Part shown: positions 1 to 5,628 of the stretch, piece by piece
Layout: each line of letters starts with the position of its first letter
How positions within the stretch are numbered: the first letter of the stretch is position 1
Origin: Elusimicrobiota bacterium
GTDB lineage: Bacteria > Elusimicrobiota > Elusimicrobia > UBA1565 > JACRDR01
Direction of reading: 5' to 3'
NCBI GenBank assembly: GCA_016207585.1
Contig: JACQPI010000047.1
Span: forward strand, 1 to 6,137
Length of the DNA stretch: 6,137 nt
Translations under genes and position numbers: made by a program
The notes under the pieces: generated by a model
What the model saw: the letters and a program-made list of their open reading frames with translations, nothing else
What the model was told of the DNA's origin: nothing
Database searches by the model: none

Positions 1-771
1 CTCCATGACCATCTCGGCCACCTGGACGTGGCGGTCGGCCGGCTCGTCGAACGTGGAGGAGATGACCTCCCCCTTGACCGAACGGCGCATGTCCGTCACC
101 TCTTCCGGACGCTCATCGATGAGGAGCACGATGATGTAGGTGTCGGGGTGGTTGGTGCTGATCGCGTTGGTGATCTTCTGCAGCATGATCGTCTTGCCGG
201 TCTTCGGAGCCGCGACGATGAGGCCGCGCTGGCCCATGCCGATCGGGGAGATCAAGTCCAGGCAGCGCGTGACGAGCTCCTGCCGCGTCGTCTCCAGCAT
301 GAAACGCTTATTGGGGTGCAGGGGCGTCAGGTTGTCGAAGAACGCGCGGTCCTTCAAGGTCTCGATCGGTATGCCGTTGACGCTCTTGACCTGGAGCAGC
401 GCGAAAAAGCGCTCCCCTTCTTTCGGGGCGCGCACCAACCCGCTGACCGTGTCCCCCTTGCGCAGGCCGAACTTCTTGATCTGGGACGGGGAGATGTATA
501 TGTCGTCCGGGCCGGACAGGTAGTTGTATTCCGCCGATCTCAGGAAACCGAAGCCGTCCGGGAGGACCTCCAGGACGCCCTCATCGTAGATGGCGCCGTT
601 CTGCTTCGCCTGTCCCTCCAATATCTTGGCGATGACCTCCTGCTTGCGAAGCCCTCCGATGCCCTCGACCTTGAGGTCGTTGGCGATCTGAACGAGCTCC
701 GCGACCGTCAGCTTGGACAAGGCGGTCACGTCCAGCTGCTTGGCGGGCGCGGCTTGGGTGGTTGTTTCCAT
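1..771 (-). CDS. rho: Transcription termination factor Rho (N-terminal 257 residues; 3' end outside window)
   Basis: Rho is a hexameric RNA-dependent ATPase/helicase that loads on nascent mRNA and releases RNA polymerase. The visible 257 residues align along their length with E. coli Rho (419 aa). They comprise an N-terminal helical part (about 12-50), the RNA-binding OB fold with the RNP-like DGFGFLR at 72-78 and PKEGERFFALL at 116-126, then the start of the RecA-like ATPase. Walker A is AAPKTGKT at 187-194 (Lys193) and Walker B is VLLIDER at 215-221, followed by PEEVTDM and VKGEVISSTFDEPA. The window edge falls on a codon boundary after VAEMVME, so the Q-loop, R-loop and arginine finger cannot be checked. 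The ATG at 771 has an AGGAGG 10 nt upstream. The gene starts 14 nt after the coaE stop, so it is the last visible gene of the trxA-polA operon. Identification is secure; the call is partial only because the window ends. Confidence 0.97.
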   Translation of the reverse strand, partial: METTTQAAPAKQLDVTALSKLTVAELVQIANDLKVEGIGGLRKQEVIAKILEGQAKQNGAIYDEGVLEVLPDGFGFLRSAEYNYLSGPDDIYISPSQIKKFGLRKGDTVSGLVRAPKEGERFFALLQVKSVNGIPIETLKDRAFFDNLTPLHPNKRFMLETTRQELVTRCLDLISPIGMGQRGLIVAAPKTGKTIMLQKITNAISTNHPDTYIIVLLIDERPEEVTDMRRSVKGEVISSTFDEPADRHVQVAEMVME

Positions 772-781
772 GGTTGCGGTT

Positions 782-787
782 CCTCCT
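782..787 (-). promoter_or_regulatory. Ribosome binding site of rho, overlapping the coaE stop
   Basis: AGGAGG lies 10 nt before the rho ATG. The coaE TAG stop (788-786) shares bases with it (CCTAGGAGG), so ribosomes ending coaE finish on top of the rho SD. This fits translational coupling and fixes the rho start. Confidence 0.8.
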
Positions 788-1490
788 AGGCTGGGCTTTT
801 CCGTGCGGTCCGGCTTCCCTGCGCGACAAGGAATAGGGCCCGATGATACTCGCGCACGGCGCGTCTAAACCGGGTCAGGCTCGAGTCGTTGCGAAGGACG
901 ATGTCCGAGAGGGCTTCCTTGCGCTCGAGCGGCCATTGCGCCCGCCGCCTCAGCAGCGCCTCGCGGCGGCTCATGGCGCGCCGCGCGAGAGGAGTTACAC
1001 CCTGCGCGCGGTGCTGGGCGCGATAACGCGCCCGGCGCCGAGCCGTCAAGCGCTTCGTCGCCGCGGACGCCGGCGCGGAAATCGTCATCGTCACGTCGAA
1101 ATAGCGCTCGATCCCCGCTTCGAACAAGAGGGGCGCGTCCACCACCACGACCGGCTGCCTGAGCCGAGCCAGGCCCCGGCGCATCTCCCGCAGGAGCGTA
1201 GGGTGCGTCGCGCGCTCCAGGCGACGGCGGGCCCTCGGATCGCAGAAGACCCTCCGCGCAAGCGCGCCGCGATCCAGCTCTCCGCTGGAATCCAGGCAAC
1301 GGCGGCCGAACGCTCTCACGATCGAGCGATGCAGGACGTTCCCCTTCCGCGACAACTCATGAGACATCTCGTCCAAGGACAACGTCCCGGCGCCCAGGCG
1401 CCGGAACTCCTCCAAAGCGGTGCTCTTTCCGGTTCCGATTCCCCCGGTCAGGCCCACCCGCAGTGAATCGCGAGAACCCATTCTAGGCAT
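786..1490 (-). CDS. coaE: Dephospho-CoA kinase
   Basis: CoaE catalyses the last step of coenzyme A synthesis, phosphorylating the 3'-OH of dephospho-CoA with ATP in the cytoplasm. From the start used here (234 aa) the P-loop GLTGGIGTGKST is at 13-24. The acceptor-side segment LDEMSHEL is at 39-46, VFCDPRARRRLERATHP at 81-97, the family VDAPLLFEAG at 117-126, and the closing SDIVLRNDSSL at 195-205, in family order. The usual length is about 200 aa. The excess is a ~21-residue Arg-rich insertion at about 152-172, before the MSRREALLRRRAQWP helix, plus a short basic tail. Start choice is uncertain: ATG 1490 overlaps the rhomboid stop by 8 nt with GGGAGGG very close; ATG 1481 (231 aa) has the same SD 11 nt away. 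The frame stays open upstream to 1709, but that part is the rhomboid gene out of frame and has no kinase similarity. Confidence 0.93.
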   Translation of the reverse strand: MPRMGSRDSLRVGLTGGIGTGKSTALEEFRRLGAGTLSLDEMSHELSRKGNVLHRSIVRAFGRRCLDSSGELDRGALARRVFCDPRARRRLERATHPTLLREMRRGLARLRQPVVVVDAPLLFEAGIERYFDVTMTISAPASAATKRLTARRRARYRAQHRAQGVTPLARRAMSRREALLRRRAQWPLERKEALSDIVLRNDSSLTRFRRAVREYHRALFLVAQGSRTARKSPA

Positions 1491-2367
1491 GGCCCTCCCG
1501 CTCGGGCTCTTGACCGCTCCCGCGCTGCTTTCGGGCGGCGCGCCGCAGGAGCTCCAACTCCGCCGGGCTGAGGGATTCCTTGCCCTGCGCCGATATCTTG
1601 TCCAGAATGCGATCCACCTCGTCCAGTGACTCCGCGGCGCGGTCCGCCCCGCCCTCGGCGACGCTTCCGCTCCGGACCCGTCGCGCCGGCCGGAACGCCG
1701 GCGGCTCATCCTCCCCTTCGAAATCCCGGCCCATGCGGCGCCGCCACCAGCCCTTGATCCGCAGCTTGGCGACCCACCACCAACGGATAGTGAGGTAACC
1801 GAGCACCATCCCGCTCAAATGCGTGAAGCGCGCGATGCCGGGGGAAGAGCTCGAGGCCCCGGCGAAAAATTCCAAAAATCCAACCAGGATCGCCATATCC
1901 CTCGCCTTGAGCGGGAAGAAAAAGTAGAGGTAGACGACCGCGTCGGGGTTGAGCATGGCGAACGCGACGAGCAGCCCGTAGATCGCGCCGGAGGCGCCCA
2001 CGATCGGAACCCCCGAGGCGGGGTGGATCGCGGCGCTGATAAGCCCCGAACCGACGCCGCACAAGAAGTAATATTTCAGGAAATCCCGCGATCCCCACTG
2101 CGCCTCGACGGGGAGGGCGAACATCCAGAGGCAGAAGACGTTGATCAGCAGGTGCATGAAGCTTCCATGGATGAAGAGGTAGCTCACGCACTGCCAGACC
2201 CATCGGTTGTGCCAGAAATGCCGCGGGACAAGCCCGAAGAGGTCGACCATCTGGGCGCCGACGAACCAGGACAGGCAGAAGGCCGCTATGTTGGTGATGA
2301 GCAGCGCGCGGATCGCCGGGGACATCGACTGGAAGCTCAACGGGGAGTGGCCGTATCCGCGCGTCAC
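1483..2367 (-). CDS. Rhomboid family intramembrane serine protease
   Basis: This polytopic membrane protein (294 aa) should cleave transmembrane substrates within the bilayer; the substrate is unknown. The rhomboid signature is intact: HGSFMHLLIN at 67-76 (His67, His72, Asn76 of the oxyanion/HxxxN region), the catalytic Ser126 in GASGAIYG, and the catalytic His183 in THLSG followed by a GYL helix. Hydrophobic segments lie near 18-37, 60-84, 99-114, 122-139, 143-165 and 183-199, giving a six-helix core. After a basic anchor (WWRRRMGR) comes a ~80-residue hydrophilic cytoplasmic tail. Its end, DEVDRILDKISAQGKESLSP and the following AELELLRRAA, resembles the short C-terminal motif found on many bacterial rhomboids. 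The GTG start at 2367 overlaps the polA TGA (GTGA) and has GGGAG 8 nt upstream. The family-like N-terminus GYGHSPLSF supports it over ATG 2325, which lacks an SD. coaE follows directly. Function beyond protease class is not inferable. Confidence 0.92.
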   Translation of the reverse strand: MTRGYGHSPLSFQSMSPAIRALLITNIAAFCLSWFVGAQMVDLFGLVPRHFWHNRWVWQCVSYLFIHGSFMHLLINVFCLWMFALPVEAQWGSRDFLKYYFLCGVGSGLISAAIHPASGVPIVGASGAIYGLLVAFAMLNPDAVVYLYFFFPLKARDMAILVGFLEFFAGASSSSPGIARFTHLSGMVLGYLTIRWWWVAKLRIKGWWRRRMGRDFEGEDEPPAFRPARRVRSGSVAEGGADRAAESLDEVDRILDKISAQGKESLSPAELELLRRAARKQRGSGQEPEREGHA

Positions 2368-5132
2368 GAGGCCTTCTCCCAGGGGCGCATCTTCCGCCAA
2401 TTTTCCCCCCACTTCAAATCGACGCGAAGGGGCACCCGAAGCAAGACGGCCGCCTCCATCTCGCGGCGCACCCACGCGCCGAATTCCTTCAGCTCCGCTT
2501 GCGGCGTTTCGAACAACAGTTCATCGTGGACCTGCAGCAGAAGCCTGGATTTCCACCGCGCCGGGAGAGGCTTGCGCCCGACCTCCGGTTCGCCGCGCTC
2601 CGGCGCCACCGGTCGCATCCCGGCGTCGATACGGATCATCGCCCGTTTGATGATATCCGCCGAGGAGCCCTGGATCGGCGTGTTGATCGCCACGCGCTCG
2701 TTGAAAAGGCGGACTTGGGTGTTCTTGGCCAGAAGGTCGGGGAGATGGCGCACCCGCCCCAGGATCGTCCGCACGCACCCGTCCCGGCGCGCCGCTTCCA
2801 GAGCCGCTTGAGACCACCGGGCGACTCCCGCATAGCGCGCGAAATATTTCTCGATGTACTCCTTGGCCTGCTTCATCGGGATGCCCAGCTCCACGCCGAG
2901 CCCATGAGCGGTCTGGCCGTACACGATCCCGAAGTTGACCGCCTTGGCGCGGCGGCGCATCTCGGCGTCCACGGCCTCGGCCGGAACGCCGAAAATTTCG
3001 CAAGCGGTGCGAAGATGGACGTCCTCGTCGCGGCGAAAGGCCTCCGCCAGGGCCGGATCCTCGGAGAGATGCGCCAGGACGCGCAGGTCGATCTGCGAAT
3101 AATCGCCCGACAGGAAAAAATGGCCGGGGCTGGGCACGAAGGCCCCGCGGATCTTCTGTCCCAGGGCCGTGCGAACCGGGATATTTTGGAGGTTCGGATC
3201 GAGGCTCGACAGGCGGCCCGTGGCCGTCCCGGCTTGATTAAAGCGGGTGTGGACCCGCCCCGTCTCGGGATCGATGCGCTCCAGCAGGCCGTCGACGTAC
3301 GTCGACTGAAGTTTGGAAAACTCCCGATATTCCAGGAGCATGCGCGGCAGGGGGTGCTTGTCGGAAAGAATCCGCAAGGTCTCCTCGTCCGTAGACGCCC
3401 CTCCTTTCGGAGTCTTGTGGACCACCGGAAGCTTCAGGTTTTCGAAAAGAACCCGGCCCAGCTGGCGCGGCGAATTAGGATTCACCTCGGTACCCGCCGC
3501 CGCGTCGATCTCGCGCCGGAGCGCCTTCATGCGGTCCTGGAACTCCGCGCTCAGCTCCTGGAGATACCGGCGGTCGAGCCCGATTCCAGCCGTCTCCATC
3601 CCGGCGATCACCTCGATCAACGGCAACTCGATCTCCTCGTAAAGCGAGATCAAATCCCGTTTCTCCAGCTCCTCACGGAGTTTGCGAGCCAGAGGCCACG
3701 CCGCGCACGCTTGCTCCAACGCCTGGGAACGCGCGTCCGCGCCCGGCGAGCCGAAAGCCCGTCCGAGCCATTGCGCGGACACGGTCTCAAAATCGTATTC
3801 CGCGGAGGGGTTGAGGCAGTAGGCCGCCAGCCACGTGTCGAAACGCGTCCCGCCCGCGCAAAAGCCAAGCCGCCGCAAGGGGGTAAGAGAGGCGCGCAAA
3901 TCATGGCCGATCTTGCCGACCCCAGCTCCCAAAATCCTCTCGAAGGCGGATGCGTGCTTTCGCACGTCGGCGGGCTCCGCCCACGTCACGCGTCCGTCCT
4001 CGATGGCCAAGGCCAGCGCCCAACCCTTCCGCTCAAAGAGCTCATTGGCGGGGAGAGCGCAAAATCGCATCGAGACTTCGGTCGCGGCGCCGAACGCCTC
4101 CAGCCACCGGGAAACTTCCAGGAAGCGCGGGGAGACGAGCGGGGGCTGCCCCGGCACCGGGCGCGCTGTCGCGCCCGGCGCCGCGCGGGGACCGGCTGCG
4201 ACCAGCCGCGCGACGTCCGCGCGCCGGATGCCCGGTTCTCCCGCGGCATCGGGCAGGGAACGCGGAACCAGCTCCCGGATCAAGGAGTTGAACTCGAATC
4301 GTTTCAAAAGAGGCAGAAGCCGCTCGGGGTCGGGCGTCCGCAATCGGCAATCGTGCGGATGGATGGGAACCGGAGCTCCCGCGTCGAGGCGGATCAACTT
4401 GCGGTTCAACAACGCCTGCTCGCATGCGGCGCGAAGCGCCGAGGACAGTTTCGGCGTAAGGTCCGGGCTCCCGGACCGCGCGGCCTCCAGTATTCGGTCC
4501 AGGGTCTTGAACCGCTTGAGGAGCTTGGCCGCGCCGGCCGGCCCGATCCCGGGCACGCCGGGAACGTTATCGGAGGAGTCCCCGACCAAGGTCAGGTAGT
4601 CGACCATCTGCGACGGCTCGACTCCGAACTTGCCGAGCACCTCGCCGGCCCCAAGGTACTCGTGCTTGCCCTCATGAAGGACTTGCACCCGATCCGCGAC
4701 CAGCTGCAGGGCGTCCTTGTCCAACGTCACCAAGACGACCCGCAGCCCGGCGGCCCTGGCGGTCAAGGTCGCCATGAGATCGTCCGCCTCATAGCCGGGC
4801 AGCGTCACGCAGGCCAATCCCATCGCCTCCACCAAAGACCTCGCCACGGCGAGCTGCGCCTTCAGATCCGCGTCGATCTCCTTTCGATGGGCCTTGTACT
4901 GCGCGTAGGCCTGGTGGCGAAACGTCGGCCCGGGAGCGTCGAAACAAACCGCCATGAAATCCGGCTTTTCCCTCTTGACCAGGCCCAGGAGCATCCGCGC
5001 GAAACCGTAGAGCGCGCCCACCGGCTCCCCCGAGGACGTCTTAAGGGGCGGCAAGGCATGGTAGGCCCGGTGGAGGTATGCATGGGCATCCACCAAGTAA
5101 AGCCGTCCTTGGGCCGTCGCCACAACCGTCAC
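2364..5132 (-). CDS. polA: DNA polymerase I (5' nuclease plus polymerase; proofreading residues absent)
   Basis: Pol I removes RNA primers and fills gaps in Okazaki-fragment maturation and excision repair. At 922 aa it is a full-length family A enzyme. The 5' nuclease/FEN domain (about 10-290) has Asp15, Asp65, YEADD at 114-118, Asp138/Asp140, and GDSSDNVPGVPGIG at 184-197 leading into the helix-hairpin-helix. An Ala/Pro-rich linker (about 291-335) follows. The 3'-5' exonuclease fold (about 338-495) lacks all four metal-binding carboxylates. The polymerase domain has TATGRLSSLDPNLQNIP at 636-652, motif A DYSQIDLR at 677-684 (catalytic Asp677), motif B RRRAKAVNFGIVYG at 726-739 (Lys730, Phe734, Tyr738) and motif C QVHDE at 867-871 (Asp870). 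About 16 extra residues sit before motif C (839-861). The start is GTG with no SD (preceding bases ACTCTCCTCCAC), 12 nt after and in frame with trxA. GTG 5123 is an alternative. The stop overlaps the rhomboid GTG. Confidence 0.97.
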   Translation of the reverse strand: MTVVATAQGRLYLVDAHAYLHRAYHALPPLKTSSGEPVGALYGFARMLLGLVKREKPDFMAVCFDAPGPTFRHQAYAQYKAHRKEIDADLKAQLAVARSLVEAMGLACVTLPGYEADDLMATLTARAAGLRVVLVTLDKDALQLVADRVQVLHEGKHEYLGAGEVLGKFGVEPSQMVDYLTLVGDSSDNVPGVPGIGPAGAAKLLKRFKTLDRILEAARSGSPDLTPKLSSALRAACEQALLNRKLIRLDAGAPVPIHPHDCRLRTPDPERLLPLLKRFEFNSLIRELVPRSLPDAAGEPGIRRADVARLVAAGPRAAPGATARPVPGQPPLVSPRFLEVSRWLEAFGAATEVSMRFCALPANELFERKGWALALAIEDGRVTWAEPADVRKHASAFERILGAGVGKIGHDLRASLTPLRRLGFCAGGTRFDTWLAAYCLNPSAEYDFETVSAQWLGRAFGSPGADARSQALEQACAAWPLARKLREELEKRDLISLYEEIELPLIEVIAGMETAGIGLDRRYLQELSAEFQDRMKALRREIDAAAGTEVNPNSPRQLGRVLFENLKLPVVHKTPKGGASTDEETLRILSDKHPLPRMLLEYREFSKLQSTYVDGLLERIDPETGRVHTRFNQAGTATGRLSSLDPNLQNIPVRTALGQKIRGAFVPSPGHFFLSGDYSQIDLRVLAHLSEDPALAEAFRRDEDVHLRTACEIFGVPAEAVDAEMRRRAKAVNFGIVYGQTAHGLGVELGIPMKQAKEYIEKYFARYAGVARWSQAALEAARRDGCVRTILGRVRHLPDLLAKNTQVRLFNERVAINTPIQGSSADIIKRAMIRIDAGMRPVAPERGEPEVGRKPLPARWKSRLLLQVHDELLFETPQAELKEFGAWVRREMEAAVLLRVPLRVDLKWGENWRKMRPWEKAS
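3291..3306. repeat. 16-bp perfect palindrome within polA
   Basis: GTCGACGTACGTCGAC is its own reverse complement. It encodes the conserved STYVD segment (residues 610-614) of the polymerase domain, so it may be only a consequence of codon choice there. Confidence 0.6.
4157..4178 (-). repeat. Perfect 9-bp GC hairpin inside polA
   Basis: CCGGGCGCG and CGCGCCCGG flank a 4-nt loop (ACAG in the mRNA). It lies over codons ~319-326, in the Ala/Pro-rich linker between the 5' nuclease and the Klenow-like part. A smaller GGGG/CCCC hairpin follows at 4142-4152. No U-run follows, so it is not an intrinsic terminator. Confidence 0.6.
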
Positions 5133-5144
5133 GTGGAGGAGAGT

Positions 5145-5480
5145 TTAAACGTTGGAGCCGACCAGCGCGTCCAGGTTCTTCTTGATTTCCGCTTTCGAAT
5201 GCACGCCGACCATCTGCTCGGCGACCTTCCCGTCCTTGAAAAATAGAAGGGTCGGGATCGCCGATACCCGGTAGCGGGTGGCCGCGTCGGGGTGTTCATC
5301 CGTATTGATCTTGGCGACCTTCGCTTTCCCGGAATACTCCTGGGCCAGTTCCTCGATCAGGGGGGCCAGCATGCGGCACGGCCCGCACCACGGCGCCCAA
5401 AAATCGACTAGAACCGGCTGCGGGCTGCGCAGGACTTCCGCGTCGAAACTGTCGTCGGTCAGATGGATTTCCAAAGACAT
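5145..5480 (-). CDS. trxA: Thioredoxin
   Basis: This small cytoplasmic disulfide reductase (111 aa) passes electrons from thioredoxin reductase to targets such as ribonucleotide reductase and peroxiredoxins. The active site is WCGPC with Cys32 and Cys35. Buried Asp26, Lys57 and the cis-Pro Pro76 (VSAIPT) fall at the same numbers as in E. coli thioredoxin, so the fold is complete and no insertions are present before residue 77. There is no signal peptide, so it acts in the cytoplasm. ATG 5480 has a perfect AAGGAGG at 5493-5487 with a 6-nt spacer. It is the first gene of the operon behind the promoter at 5599-5628. polA begins 12 nt after its TAA in the same frame. Chromosomal thioredoxins are often single genes, so leading a polA operon is notable. 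Confidence 0.97.
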   Translation of the reverse strand: MSLEIHLTDDSFDAEVLRSPQPVLVDFWAPWCGPCRMLAPLIEELAQEYSGKAKVAKINTDEHPDAATRYRVSAIPTLLFFKDGKVAEQMVGVHSKAEIKKNLDALVGSNV

Positions 5481-5481
5481 A

Positions 5482-5494
5482 CAAGGCCTCCTTG
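5482..5494 (-). promoter_or_regulatory. Small hairpin containing the trxA ribosome binding site
   Basis: The mRNA reads CAAGG-AGG-CCUUG just before the trxA AUG: a 5-bp stem with a 3-nt loop that holds the SD AAGGAGG. A second CCUUG upstream (5520-5516) could pair with the same CAAGG, giving two exclusive pairings. The hairpin is short, so an effect on translation is only a possibility. Confidence 0.4.
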
Positions 5495-5592
5495 CGCGAC
5501 ACGCGTGGTTTTAAACAAGGTCGGAGTAATTTTTAGGGAAGAGCCGGACTGCAGGTTGCTTCCTACACGATCACCGACGAACGGCGCGCGAC
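5495..5592 (-). promoter_or_regulatory. 5' leader of the trxA-polA operon
   Basis: About 112 nt separate the predicted transcription start (near 5592) from the trxA ATG at 5480. This stretch has no supported small gene. It holds an inverted repeat GGAAG/CTTCC (5537-5541 and 5559-5563), an AT-rich run near 5526-5535, and a perfect 8-bp palindrome CACGCGTG at 5500-5507 close to the SD, which could be an operator. None matches a riboswitch class I can recognise. Confidence 0.4.
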
Positions 5593-5598
5593 GAGATA

Positions 5599-5628
5599 AT
5601 CATAGCAGGAGTCAAGCGTTTTTGTCAA
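5599..5628 (-). promoter_or_regulatory. Strong sigma-70-type promoter for the trxA-polA-rhomboid-coaE-rho operon
   Basis: A perfect -35 TTGACA (5628-5623) is followed after 18 nt by -10 TATGAT (5604-5599), preceded by TGC, which makes an extended -10. The -35 box lies in the last codons of the receiver gene and the stop codon is in the spacer. Transcription should start near 5592. This is the best promoter match in the window, and it stands out in GC-rich sequence. No intrinsic terminator precedes it, so read-through from the receiver gene probably also contributes. Confidence 0.8.

Noticed and set aside
28..789. 253-codon plus-strand frame opposite rho, and similar frames at 843-1466 and 1819-2811
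   Set aside because: They mirror conserved minus-strand genes, have no domain motifs or convincing SD, and show the composition of antisense shadows.
1387..1404. Inverted repeat CCGGCGCC-CA-GGCGCCGG inside coaE
   Set aside because: The loop is only 2-4 nt, no T-run follows, and it lies in conserved coding sequence of GC-rich composition; likely chance.
1491..1709. N-terminal extension of coaE to 1709
   Set aside because: The 73 extra residues are an out-of-frame reading of the rhomboid tail, Arg/Ser-rich, ahead of a P-loop that is normally near the N-terminus.
2368..2475. N-terminal extension of the rhomboid to an upstream GTG at 2475
   Set aside because: It would overlap polA by over 100 nt. 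The added residues are not rhomboid-like, and GTG 2367 has an SD and the GTGA coupling overlap.
3200..3640. T7-like thioredoxin-binding insertion in the Pol I thumb
   Set aside because: Residues 505-630 align with E. coli Pol I without a large insertion, so the T7 mechanism is not supported by sequence.
5143..5150. Palindrome GTTTAAAC at the trxA stop, echoed as TTTTAAAC near 5509-5516
   Set aside because: It is short and centred on a TAA stop context; no further symmetry or repeat unit around it.
2499..5246. 915-codon plus-strand open frame opposite polA and the end of trxA
   Set aside because: polA on the other strand has every catalytic motif. The plus-strand translation is Arg/Gln/Gly/Leu-rich without recognisable motifs, as expected from the antisense of a GC-rich gene.
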